Positions 1 through 6,820 of a DNA stretch of 12,322 nt are shown here, in pieces (positions within the stretch are counted from its first letter, which is position 1; the number at the start of each line of letters is the position of its first letter). Source of the stretch: Caldisericaceae bacterium (lineage in GTDB: Bacteria; Calditrichota; Calditrichia; Calditrichales; Calditrichaceae). The stretch covers positions 1 through 12,322 of the forward strand of contig JAGHBR010000190.1 in the NCBI GenBank assembly GCA_021160885.1, read 5' to 3'. The position numbers and the translations under genes are program-made. The notes under the pieces are model-generated. The model saw only the letters and a program-made list of their open reading frames with translations, ran no database searches and was not told where the DNA came from.

Positions 1-901
1 ACAAGCACCGCCCCGTGGAATCAACACGTTGCACATAAACACCATGATTCCAGTAATCTCTTTGATCATGCCAGGCTACCACCACTCCACCTGCGCCATC
101 CGAACAAATGGAAAAATCGCCATACTCACCCTGGGGATAGGGTAAATGGGCTACGGCTACGCCAAGACTATCCCATAAAAAATTCCCGTCCCTATCAATC
201 TTTTGAGCGTAAATATTGGTATGATCATCTCCATAATTATCAAAATTCCATACCATTATAAACGTTGTATCTTCACAGCTTAACAATTTCTGCTGCCAAT
301 TAAAATACATATTATTACTTTTCCTGTACGTAAGGCGAATGCCGGAACTGTCCCACAACATATTACCATTTTTATCTAATCGTTGTGCGTATATGTTTGC
401 TTTATTAAAACCAATCCTTTCATCTGTGCAGGTTATAACAAAAGTACTATCTGCTAACATACAAAGTTTAACATCATCCTGATAATCTTCCGCTATGATT
501 ACCGGTACGCCGTTCACATCCCACAAAAGGTTGCCCTTTTTATCCACACGCTGGGCATAAATATCACCGGCACCCAAATCCGCGCGCGTATCGCGCCAGG
601 CCACCACAAAGCCGCCTTCGCCATCAGGTACTGCATGATCACCTCGTTGCTGCTCCGGATAGTAACAGACCAGCAGACTATCCGTCGGCCACATGCGGTA
701 ACCGGCAGTGTCCACCTTGCCCACGCGTATCTTAAAGCCAAGATTCATACTAAACCAGAACACATATACATTTCCCTCATCGTCCGGCAATAAATACTCT
801 ATGCTCTCTGAATATTTACTCGCTAAAAAGGGCAAACCGTCCGGTTGCCACTGGGCAAGGAGCATGGCTGGAATTAAAAGAAAAAATAGAATCGTTTTCA
901 T
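1..901 (-). CDS. Secreted repeat protein, partial (C-terminus beyond left edge)
   Basis: The minus-strand frame stays open from ATG at 899-901 to the window edge, giving 300 residues without a stop. Residues 1-17 are a typical signal peptide (MKTILFFLLIPAMLLAQ), so the product is probably exported. The mature part has a repeat whose core reads IYAQR(V/L)DKxGNxLWD. Cores begin near residues 114, 170, 230 and 288 (VYVQRVDSTG), a period of 56-60 residues, and two are preceded by GGxVVAW (GGFVVAWRD, GGVVVAWHD). This spacing suggests beta-propeller blades or stacked beta modules. Such proteins in FCB bacteria often end in a C-terminal sorting domain, which would lie outside the window. A good ribosome site (AGGGGAA, seven bases before ATG) supports the start. 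It overlaps the stop codon of the fossil domain upstream. Function unknown; surface or extracellular role is inferred. Confidence 0.85.
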   Translation of the reverse strand, partial: MKTILFFLLIPAMLLAQWQPDGLPFLASKYSESIEYLLPDDEGNVYVFWFSMNLGFKIRVGKVDTAGYRMWPTDSLLVCYYPEQQRGDHAVPDGEGGFVVAWRDTRADLGAGDIYAQRVDKKGNLLWDVNGVPVIIAEDYQDDVKLCMLADSTFVITCTDERIGFNKANIYAQRLDKNGNMLWDSSGIRLTYRKSNNMYFNWQQKLLSCEDTTFIMVWNFDNYGDDHTNIYAQKIDRDGNFLWDSLGVAVAHLPYPQGEYGDFSICSDGAGGVVVAWHDQRDYWNHGVYVQRVDSTGRCL

Positions 902-911
902 GATGTTTCCC

Positions 912-1145
912 CTAACGCAAGTAAACCATTTTTTTTGTGAGTTGATGGGTTTTGGTGTGTAACACAATATAATACACACCGCTGCTGAGTGCAACGCCAT
1001 GGTCGTTTTCTCCCGACCAGCTTACATGATGCTCGCCTCCTCTCAAATATTTTTGACTGAGCAAGGTTTTTACTTTTTGGCCATGAAGATTGTAAAGAAC
1101 AAAACTGATCTAAATGTCTTTTGGCAGGCAAAAACTAATTACAAT
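912..1145 (-). pseudogene. Remnant of a C-terminal sorting domain (FlgD-like/type IX type)
   Basis: Read on the minus strand, this stretch encodes ISFCLPKDI, a TAG stop at 1110-1112, then ISFVLYNLHGQKVKTLL, later HHVSWSGENDHG and SSGVYYIVL, ending in KKMVYLR and a TAG stop at 912-914. This is the layout of FlgD-like C-terminal domains that target proteins for secretion in FCB bacteria: a hydrophobic strand, YNLxGQxV, a WSGxN/WDGxD core, then SGVYxYxL and a basic end. The intact propeller gene at 7501-9882 ends with the same pattern (ILNINGQLV, YWDGFD, ASGVYLYLA). Upstream the frame meets another stop at 1146-1148 and no start fits, so only the tail of a former gene remains. It ends 10 bases before the ATG at 901, which suggests the two once formed an operon. 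A sequencing error could explain one stop but not the missing body. Confidence 0.75.
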
Positions 1146-1320
1146 CTATGATTGAAAGAATAGAGATCAAAACATATAGGTATTAAAGATTACTAAAAAA
1201 TATTTCAACTACGGATTTAGAATCTTGAGAATTCTTCTCTTTTGGAGCATTGCACATAAATTGTGGGGAAAACGCAAAATCTATTCAACATTCAAAATTA
1301 ATCACTCAAAATTTCCTAAT
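1146..1320. other. AT-rich intergenic stretch, no gene seen
   Basis: I see no reading frame or RNA gene here. The right part (about 1283-1315) contains repeated short words of the type ATTCAAxATTCAAAA, which recur loosely at 2853-2886. A short hairpin GAGAA-TTC-TTCTC followed by TTTT lies near 1227-1245, but it is too weak to call a terminator. Confidence 0.5.
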
Positions 1321-2472
1321 TCATTGCAGATTTGTGTTTTGTTGGTGCCATTCGTGTAGTGAAGTGAAATGAATCAAAAGTTCACCGAATTGCCTTCGGT
1401 AGCCCTGTTTAATGGATGGACTGATGACGTAATTGCTGCCCTGAGGGTACAAAGCGCGAAAAGCCTGGAAATGATTTAAATTCACCGCATCGGGATTTAT
1501 TTTAACTTCGATGGCATCCACTGTGTCTGCGCCGCGCCGTAACACAAAATCAATTTCCCGTTGGGATTTGTCCCGCCAATAGAAAATGCGTTCCTTTGGA
1601 TGGTGAATGCGTAGAACGTCAAGTACCAGATGTTCCCACAAAATTCCGCGCTCATGCTCGCGCAGAGTGTCCCAACCGTTGACAAAAGCAACAAATCCCG
1701 TGTCAAAAGCGTAGCATTTTGGACGGCGCGTAATTTCGCGACGTCCGCCCCCATGAAACGGCGGCAAACAGAACAATACGTGGGAAATTTCCATTGCTTC
1801 CAGATGAGCCAACACCGTAGGCCGACTTAATCCACTAAGTTTAGACAAATGAGTCACCTCCAAAAGCGATCCACTTTGCCGTATTACCAGTCGAAATAGT
1901 TTTAAAAAACCTTCCCGATTGCGAATGCCAAACAGTTCCTGAATGTCTCGCGCATAAAAACTATCAATCCATTCCGAGTAAAAAGTAGGATCATTTTCAT
2001 CGGCTAACAGCATTTCTGGTAAACCGCCAAATACCAGTCGCTTTTCCAGTTGGTTAATTTGAAAAGTGTCGGTGCATTCCGGCCAGATAATTGGCGGGAG
2101 GTGAATTTGAATTTTGCGGCCGGTAAGACTATCTCTGAATTTTTTGCTGGCTGCAAGGGTAGAAGAACCCGTGGCAAGGATTTTAATGTGAGGGTAAGCA
2201 TCCGTACCAATTTTCAATATCAGGCTGGGATCGAGTAGGCGGTGCACTTCATCGAAAATAACGGTTGCCTGTTCGGACAGCCCATTGTAAAACAATTCAG
2301 GATCTTCCAATTGGCGTTGAACTGAGGGTAAATCGCAATTTAGATAAACGGTGTCAGGAAGCATTTTGCACAGGGTGGTTTTGCCCACTCTGCGCACACC
2401 GGAAAGCCAAATCAGAGATTTTCGTTGCCAGGCTTGCTGAACACGTCGAATCCAGAATGGACGAATGACCAT
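1321..2472 (-). CDS. AAA+ ATPase with C-terminal DUF4143 domain
   Basis: A complete 383-residue protein. The N-terminal P-loop ATPase shows Walker A GVRRVGKT (25-32), Walker B VIFDEVHRL with D74-E75, and a sensor-1-like strand ILATGSST (98-105). A small winged-helix segment lies near 202-232 (LLEVTHLSKLSGLSRPTVLAHL). The C-terminal part (to 383) matches the DUF4143 layout, with a nuclease-like E306-x-D308 and E322-V-K324 arrangement (REIDFV, AIEVK). In this family those residues recall the PD-(D/E)xK fold, though activity is generally unproven. Start ATG has a ribosome site (AGAGG) six bases upstream. The gene stands alone: no partner gene adjoins it on its strand. Proteins of this kind are abundant, patchily distributed and often linked to mobile or stress-related loci. 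The cellular role is unknown. Family call is firm, function is not. Confidence 0.88.
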   Translation of the reverse strand: MVIRPFWIRRVQQAWQRKSLIWLSGVRRVGKTTLCKMLPDTVYLNCDLPSVQRQLEDPELFYNGLSEQATVIFDEVHRLLDPSLILKIGTDAYPHIKILATGSSTLAASKKFRDSLTGRKIQIHLPPIIWPECTDTFQINQLEKRLVFGGLPEMLLADENDPTFYSEWIDSFYARDIQELFGIRNREGFLKLFRLVIRQSGSLLEVTHLSKLSGLSRPTVLAHLEAMEISHVLFCLPPFHGGGRREITRRPKCYAFDTGFVAFVNGWDTLREHERGILWEHLVLDVLRIHHPKERIFYWRDKSQREIDFVLRRGADTVDAIEVKINPDAVNLNHFQAFRALYPQGSNYVISPSIKQGYRRQFGELLIHFTSLHEWHQQNTNLQ

Positions 2473-2663
2473 ACGTACCTCTATTTTACAAATAGACGTC
2501 TAAATTTAAAACATACTTTACATTTGGTCAAATTAATTTTGCTTTAAAAGCGGGTAAAATGAAGGAATCGAAATTCATTCTTCGGATGCAATGTTAAGTA
2601 AGCGCGTATGAGTAGCTTCTCTCCTTAAATAATGTTTTTGTAACAGTGGTGGGAACCTGCAGC

Positions 2664-2693
2664 CACCGAATGTCACCGAATGACACTGAATTG
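2664..2693. repeat. Three tandem copies of a 10-bp unit
   Basis: CACCGAATGT, CACCGAATGA and CACTGAATTG lie head to tail. The first two differ at one base and the third at three. The overlap also creates a short inverted pair, TGTCA-CCGA-ATGACA style. Ten-base spacing is close to one DNA turn, but no binding protein is known to me for this word. Confidence 0.7.
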
Positions 2694-2729
2694 AGTTAAA
2701 CCAGCGAAACTTCCGCGGGATCCTGTGGA

Positions 2730-2743
2730 CAAGCTTTAGCTTG
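2730..2743. repeat. Short perfect hairpin
   Basis: CAAGCT-TT-AGCTTG forms a six-base stem with a two-base loop, embedded in otherwise non-coding DNA. There is no T tract, so it is not a standard terminator. It may be part of a dispersed intergenic repeat. Confidence 0.4.
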
Positions 2744-2953
2744 AGCCTTTCGATCACCTGGTTGTGAAGGTCTACTAATTTTTTCAATTGGGAGCTTGAC
2801 TGAATTCCAATCCAGTGGGTCGTGGATTCTTAACTCTCTAAAAAAATCAAAATCCATTCAAAATTCAAAACTTAAAATTCATCATTGGTTCAAAGTTGTT
2901 AAATATTGCCAAATTTTCTACATTGCTTTAAAATCAAAAAAAATGCAGTGCTG

Positions 2954-4048
2954 ATGAAAACGAACTTTAGTAAATTTGACGAACAGATGATGCGTCGCTG
3001 CTTTGCGCTGGCGCGTCGAGGACGCTTTAAAGTGCGTCCCAATCCTATGGTGGGCGCGGTGCTGGTTAAAGATGGTCGCGTGATTGGCGAAGGCTACCAC
3101 CGTTATTTTGGTGGCCCGCATGCTGAAGTGGAGGCCTTCCAGAACGCCACAGAAGACCCCGCAGGCGCCACGCTTTACTGCAATTTGGAACCCTGCTGCC
3201 ACACCAACAAAAAGACGCCGCCCTGTACGCCGCTGGTCATTAGCAAAAAAGTGGCCCGTGTGGTGGTGGCCAACATCGATCCCAATCCCGATGTGAGCGG
3301 CAAGGGACTGCAACAGATGCGTGAAGCTGGCATTCAGGTTGAGGCCGGACTGTTAGCAGAGGAAGGCGCCGAACTGAACACAGTCTTTTTTTTGAACATG
3401 AAAGCCCAACGGCCGTTTGTCACTCTGAAGATTGCCCGCTCGCTGGACGGATTTATTTCCAAAACTAAGGGAAAACAAACCTGGCTTACGTCGGAAAAGG
3501 CCGTGCGATTTGTGCACCGCTTGCGTGCCACGCATCAGGCTGTGTTGGTGGGTGCAGGAACCATTGAAGCGGATGATCCACAACTTACGGTGCGCAAGGC
3601 CCGCGGTCCCCAGCCCTATCGATTAATTTTAGACGGACAATTACGCGTCTCGCTTTCGGCCAGCGTGTTTAACGATCGTTTTAAGGAACAGACGATTGTG
3701 CTTACTTCGACGGTAGCTGCGCCGCAAAAAATAGAGCAGTTAATGCAGTCTGGAGTGCAAGTTTTGCAATTTGCCGGGCGCAACGGCCGGTTGGCTTTAA
3801 ATGAAGTGTTGACAGCCCTATGGCAAAAGCAAAAAATTGCTTCGCTGCTGGTGGAAGGCGGACAGCAGATTTTTACGGATTTTTTAAATGATCGGTTATT
3901 TGACGAATTGATTTTAATCGAAGCACCGGTTTTGCTGGGCAACGGTCTGCCCGCTTTTGAGCGGTTAACAAGGCAATTCCTGCAATTAAAAGAGATTAAA
4001 CATTTAGGGCCGGATGTGGCCCTGATTTACCACAAAAAAGAAAAATGA
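2954..4048 (+). CDS. ribD: Bifunctional riboflavin deaminase/reductase RibD
   Basis: RibD converts the GTP-derived diaminopyrimidine phosphate by deamination, then reduces the ribosyl side chain with NADPH. I chose ATG at 2954 (364 residues, a usual RibD length). The frame extends upstream to a TTG at 2906, but those 16 residues are not RibD-like. The deaminase domain (about 1-145) has the zinc ligands H56 (PHAE, with catalytic E58), C81 and C91 in LEPCCHTNKKTPPC. N-K here replaces the G-R usual before TPPC. The reductase domain (about 153-364) shows RPFVTLKIARSLDGFIS, VGAGTIEADDPQLTVR (199-214) and LLVEGGQQ (298-305). ribE follows after 31 bases, so the two are likely cotranscribed. The ribosome site is weak. 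A run of eight T (3386-3393) encodes part of VFFLN. Confidence 0.96.
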   Translation: MKTNFSKFDEQMMRRCFALARRGRFKVRPNPMVGAVLVKDGRVIGEGYHRYFGGPHAEVEAFQNATEDPAGATLYCNLEPCCHTNKKTPPCTPLVISKKVARVVVANIDPNPDVSGKGLQQMREAGIQVEAGLLAEEGAELNTVFFLNMKAQRPFVTLKIARSLDGFISKTKGKQTWLTSEKAVRFVHRLRATHQAVLVGAGTIEADDPQLTVRKARGPQPYRLILDGQLRVSLSASVFNDRFKEQTIVLTSTVAAPQKIEQLMQSGVQVLQFAGRNGRLALNEVLTALWQKQKIASLLVEGGQQIFTDFLNDRLFDELILIEAPVLLGNGLPAFERLTRQFLQLKEIKHLGPDVALIYHKKEK

Positions 4049-4079
4049 CAAATCGACTTAAAATTACTAAATTTGGCAC

Positions 4080-4727
4080 ATGTTTACTGGATTAATTGAA
4101 GAAGTTGGAACATTAGCTCGCATTGAAACCATTGCCGGTGGAAAGCGTTTGTTCATTACCGCCAGGCGTATGTTAGAAGACGCACGGGTGGACGATTCCA
4201 TGGCGGTGAACGGGGTTTGCTTAACCGTGGTTCGGCTGGCAAACAACGGCTTTTGGGTGGACGCCGTGGGCGAAACACTTACTAAAACGACTGTGGGTAG
4301 CTGGACCATTGGCCAAGCGTTGAATCTGGAGCGGGCCTTGCGTTTGGCCGATCGGCTGGGCGGACACCTGGTTCAGGGCCATGTGAACGGCGTGGGCCGC
4401 GTGGTGGCTTTGCAAAAATTAGGTGAAAATTACGCACTGGACGTGGAAGTCCCCACGGAATTGTTGCGTTACATCATTTTGGAAGGCTCCATTGCCTTAG
4501 ACGGCATTAGCCTGACCGTGGCGCGTTTGCAGGGCAATCGAGTTGGGATTTCGGTCATTCCCCACACCATGCAGGCCACCAATTTGAGCACAAAAAAGGT
4601 TGGTGATTTGCTGAACGTGGAAGTGGACGTACTGGCCAAATACGTCGAACGTCTGTTGGCCTTTGATCAAAAACAGGGCAGCAAATCAAAGCTAACCGAA
4701 GCGTGGTTAAAGCAGTTGGGGTTTTGA
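4080..4727 (+). CDS. ribE: Riboflavin synthase, alpha type
   Basis: This enzyme dismutates two 6,7-dimethyl-8-ribityllumazine molecules into riboflavin and a pyrimidine, the last step of the pathway. It has 215 residues, the usual size, and acts as a cytosolic trimer. The N-terminus MFTGLIEEVG is diagnostic. Two similar lumazine-binding barrels are visible: the first has VNGVCLTVV (43-51), the second LDGISLTVARL (140-150). The join contains GGHLVQGHVNG (94-104), where family members usually have GHVD. The C-terminus QLGF ends at a TGA that lies inside the left end of the repeat element starting at 4721, so the element may have supplied the present stop. It is followed by 851 bases without a gene, so ribE is probably the last gene of its unit. 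In some species this gene is called ribC. Confidence 0.96.
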   Translation: MFTGLIEEVGTLARIETIAGGKRLFITARRMLEDARVDDSMAVNGVCLTVVRLANNGFWVDAVGETLTKTTVGSWTIGQALNLERALRLADRLGGHLVQGHVNGVGRVVALQKLGENYALDVEVPTELLRYIILEGSIALDGISLTVARLQGNRVGISVIPHTMQATNLSTKKVGDLLNVEVDVLAKYVERLLAFDQKQGSKSKLTEAWLKQLGF

Positions 4728-5114
4728 ACCTATCCCTCTAACTCCCTTCCCTTTGCAAAAGGAAGGGAGAACCATGTGCTAGTTTGGAAAGAAGGATGTT
4801 CTGACAATGTAGGGTTTTCCCTTGTTCCAGAGTTTAACTTTGGAACGAGGAATGGGGGGGATGCAGCGAACGAAGAATTCCATTCATTACGGACTGTCAT
4901 TCTGAACGAAGTCCCGAGAATCGGGACGAAGTGAAGAATCCTTAGCCTGATTGGAAGGGATTCTTCGTCCCGCTGAAGCGAGACTCAGAATGACACTTAC
5001 GGGAACAAGGGATTTGAGCAATTGATCGTGTTTAGACAATCACAAAAATTCCCTTCCCTGCTGGCAGGGAAGGGTGGCCGAGGCCGACAGGCCGAAGTCG
5101 GGATGGGTTAAAAC
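4721..5114. mobile_element. Non-coding repeat element 1 with imperfect terminal inverted repeats
   Basis: The left end GTTTTGAACCTATCCC (4721-4736) pairs with the right end GGGATGGGTTAAAAC (5100-5114), with one base inserted and one mismatch. Next to the ends are two hairpins: CTCCCTTCC/GGAAGGGAG (4742-4769) and CCCTTCCCTG-CTGG-CAGGGAAGGG (5051-5074). Both ends recur at 5344-5500: a 24-base identical stretch (4732-4755 equals 5356-5379) and an 18-base one (5067-5084 equals 5458-5475). Between them lies a further nested inverted repeat. No protein is encoded. It resembles a MITE or other dispersed non-autonomous element. No clear target duplication was seen, and mobility is inferred from the two copies only. 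Confidence 0.6.
4818..5012. repeat. Nested inverted repeat inside element 1
   Basis: Three layers are visible. The outer arms TCCCTTGTTCC (4818-4828) and GGAACAAGGGA (5002-5012) match perfectly over 11 bases. The middle arms TGTCATTCTGA (4895-4905) and TCAGAATGACA (4985-4995) also match over 11. The inner arms GAAGAATCC (4933-4941) and GGATTCTTC (4958-4966) match over nine. A small perfect hairpin GTCCCGAGAATCGGGAC sits at 4911-4927. Repeats of the TCATTCTGAxCGAAGxGAAGAATCC type occur between genes in many bacterial genomes, to my knowledge. A second, offset pair surrounds TTTAACTT (4822-4850, CTTGTTCCA against TGGAACGAG). Confidence 0.75.
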
Positions 5115-5125
5115 TCAAAATAAGT

Positions 5126-5149
5126 TAAGAGTATAAGAGTGTAAGAGTT
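5126..5149. repeat. Three tandem copies of TAAGAGTN
   Basis: TAAGAGTA, TAAGAGTG and TAAGAGTT follow each other without a gap, just outside the right end of element 1. The last base of each unit varies. This is a short degenerate tandem repeat with no assigned role. Confidence 0.6.
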
Positions 5150-5343
5150 AAGGGTAGAGATAACTTTGGAGTGCATCGACTGTGTCGCTGCGAAAATTCA
5201 GGATCGGAATTATTTTTGGAAAAAGAGGTGTGTTCCTTTTAATTTCCTTATAAACAGGAATGTGAAGGAGATTTCGTGTTTCGAAATTCGAGTTTCGAAT
5301 TTTTTATTTTTAATGAAGGGTCAAAACGGCATTGCTTTGGAGT

Positions 5344-5500
5344 GTTTAAAACCCCATCCCTCTAACTCCCTTCCCTTTGTAAAGGTAAGGGAGGACCAAA
5401 GTGCCGGTTTGAGGGAATTCCATTTGAAATTTTGAACTGATCCTTTCCCTGCTGGAAGGGAAGGGTGGCCGAGGCGCAAGCCTAGGTCGGGATGGATCAC
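5344..5500. mobile_element. Non-coding repeat element 2, shorter relative of element 1
   Basis: This 157-base copy has the same left block (24 identical bases at 5356-5379) and right block (18 identical bases at 5458-5475) as element 1, in the same orientation, but only about 65 bases between them. The left hairpin is CTCCCTTCCCTTT/AAAGGTAAGGGAG (5366-5393) with one mismatch. After it, ACCAAAGTGCCGGTTTG resembles ACCATGTGCTAGTTTG of element 1. The ends CCATCCC and GGGATGG are inverted. It lacks the nested TCATTCTGA repeat, which suggests that element 1 gained it later, or that element 2 lost it. Confidence 0.6.
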
Positions 5501-5578
5501 AGCAGCTGAACTTATTTAAAAGTTCGAAAGTTTAATGCTCTTTGCCCTGTAAAAGGAAATGAAACAAGGAAAAATACA

Positions 5579-6799
5579 ATGAACGAAGAAATTAAGTTTA
5601 ATACAATAGAAGAAGCCATCGAAGATATTCGTAATGGCAAAATGATAGTTGTGGTCGATGACCGAGACCGCGAAAACGAAGGCGATTTGATTATGGCTTC
5701 TGAACTGGTGCGCCCGGAAGATGTAAACTTCATTACCCGCGAAGCGCGTGGTATGTTGTGCATTTCCATCACCGAAGAACGCGCCAGAGAACTGGATCTA
5801 GATTTTATGGTCAGCGACAATTCTTCAAAACATCAAACGCCCTTCACCGTTAGTGTAGATGCTAAGCATGGCACAACAACAGGCATTTCCGCTTACGACC
5901 GCGCCCAAACCATTCGAGTGATTATTGACCCGGCCACCAGGCCGGAAGACCTCGCCCGCCCGGGACACATCTTTCCACTGATTGCTAAAAAAGGCGGTGT
6001 CCTGCGGCGCGCAGGACACACCGAAGCCGCCATGGACCTGGCGCGCCTGGCCGGACTTAAACCATCGGGCATTTTGTGTGAAATTATGGCCGAAGACGGT
6101 ACAATGGCTCACGGAAAAGTGTTGGAAGAGTTTACGCGCAGGCACAATCTCAAGATTATTACTATTGCCGACCTGATTGAATTTCGGCGCAAACGTGAAA
6201 AATTTGTGCGCCGTCGTGTGGTGGTCGATTTGCCCACAAAGTACGGCCAGTTCAAACTCTATCTTTTTGAAAACACTCTTAATCCTGTGGAACACCACGT
6301 AGCCCTGGTTAAAGGCCAAATTGCCGACGGGCAGCCGACACTGGTGCGCGTTCATTCTGAGTGCCTAACCGGTGATGTCTTTGGCTCAAAACGCTGTGAT
6401 TGCGGCGATCAACTGTCTACTGCTCTGCAAATGATTGAAAAAGAAGGGCGCGGCGTGTTGCTCTACATGCGTCAGGAGGGACGTGGTATTGGGCTGGTCA
6501 ACAAACTGCTGGCCTACGCTTTACAGGAGCAGGGTAAAGATACCGTAGAAGCCAACGAAGCCCTTGGCTTTAAACCGGATTTACGCGATTATGGTATTGG
6601 CGCTCAAATTTTAAAAGATTTGGGGCTTAAAAAAATCCGTTTAATGACCAACAATCCTAAAAAGATTATTGGTTTAAAGGGCTACGACCTGGAAGTTGTT
6701 GAGCGCGTGCCTATTGAAATTTGCCCGAATGAGTTTAATGAATTCTACCTGAAAACAAAAAGAGATAAATTAGGCCATTTATTTTTAAAAGATAAGTGA
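5579..6799 (+). CDS. ribBA: Bifunctional DHBP synthase/GTP cyclohydrolase II RibBA
   Basis: A 406-residue fusion that starts both branches of riboflavin synthesis. The N-terminal half makes 3,4-dihydroxy-2-butanone 4-phosphate from ribulose 5-phosphate. The C-terminal half opens GTP to the diaminopyrimidine phosphate. The first half (about 1-200) shows DDRDRENEGDLIMAS (27-41), GMLCISIT (58-65), TPFTVSVDA (87-95), RPGH (127-130) and RAGHTEA (144-150). The second (about 205-406) has the zinc cysteines C261, C272 and C274 in ECLTGDVFGSKRCDCGDQ, then RQEGRGIGL, RDYGIGAQIL and LMTNNPKKIIGL. All key residues of both halves look intact. A ribosome site AAGGA lies eight bases before ATG. ribH follows after 21 bases, and the pair forms a likely operon, separated from ribD-ribE by repeats. 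Confidence 0.97.
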   Translation: MNEEIKFNTIEEAIEDIRNGKMIVVVDDRDRENEGDLIMASELVRPEDVNFITREARGMLCISITEERARELDLDFMVSDNSSKHQTPFTVSVDAKHGTTTGISAYDRAQTIRVIIDPATRPEDLARPGHIFPLIAKKGGVLRRAGHTEAAMDLARLAGLKPSGILCEIMAEDGTMAHGKVLEEFTRRHNLKIITIADLIEFRRKREKFVRRRVVVDLPTKYGQFKLYLFENTLNPVEHHVALVKGQIADGQPTLVRVHSECLTGDVFGSKRCDCGDQLSTALQMIEKEGRGVLLYMRQEGRGIGLVNKLLAYALQEQGKDTVEANEALGFKPDLRDYGIGAQILKDLGLKKIRLMTNNPKKIIGLKGYDLEVVERVPIEICPNEFNEFYLKTKRDKLGHLFLKDK

Positions 6800-6820
6800 T
6801 TAGATTAAAAGGGAAACAAC

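Larger units (their letters stand above)
2473..2953. other. Intergenic region between ATPase gene and ribD
   Basis: About 480 bp with no convincing gene. A 70-codon minus-strand frame (2575-2787) has no family resemblance and runs through repeats, so it is not called. The stretch holds a 10-bp tandem repeat (2664-2693), a hairpin (2730-2743) and an AT-rich repeat-like stretch (2853-2886). I looked for the conserved FMN riboswitch core before ribD and do not see it. The promoter of ribD must be here, but no good sigma-70 match stands out. Confidence 0.5.
4728..5578. other. 851-bp gene-free spacer splitting the rib cluster
   Basis: The spacer consists mostly of the two repeat elements and a short unrelated middle part (5115-5343). 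The middle part includes a TTTCGAAATTCGAGTTTCGAA-type inverted repeat near 5278-5299. An 89-codon frame at 5166-5435 runs into element 2 and has no family signature, so I do not call it. The promoter of ribBA should lie in the last 80 bases, since the repeats separate it from ribE. No FMN riboswitch core is recognisable here either. Confidence 0.7.

Noticed and set aside
708..962. 84-codon plus-strand frame over the left-edge gene
   Set aside because: It lies opposite a coding frame with a signal peptide and regular repeats, so it is a shadow.
1227..1249. Hairpin GAGAA-TTC-TTCTC followed by TTTT
   Set aside because: A five-base AT-rich stem with four T is too weak for a terminator, and it points away from the minus-strand gene that ends at 1321.
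2575..2787. 70-codon minus-strand frame between the ATPase gene and ribD
   Set aside because: It runs through a tandem repeat and a hairpin, has no family motifs, and no good ribosome site was seen.
2906..2953. Upstream TTG extension of ribD by 16 residues
   Set aside because: The added residues are not RibD-like and the ATG at 2954 gives the normal length.
3386..3393. Run of eight T in ribD
   Set aside because: Encodes a normal part of a conserved essential enzyme; T runs of this length are common in this composition and no switch is suggested.
5166..5435. 89-codon plus-strand frame in the rib spacer
   Set aside because: It reads into repeat element 2 and its hairpin; the composition and lack of motifs point to chance.
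4728..5578. CRISPR array
   Set aside because: The repeats are inverted and irregularly spaced, without constant-length spacers.
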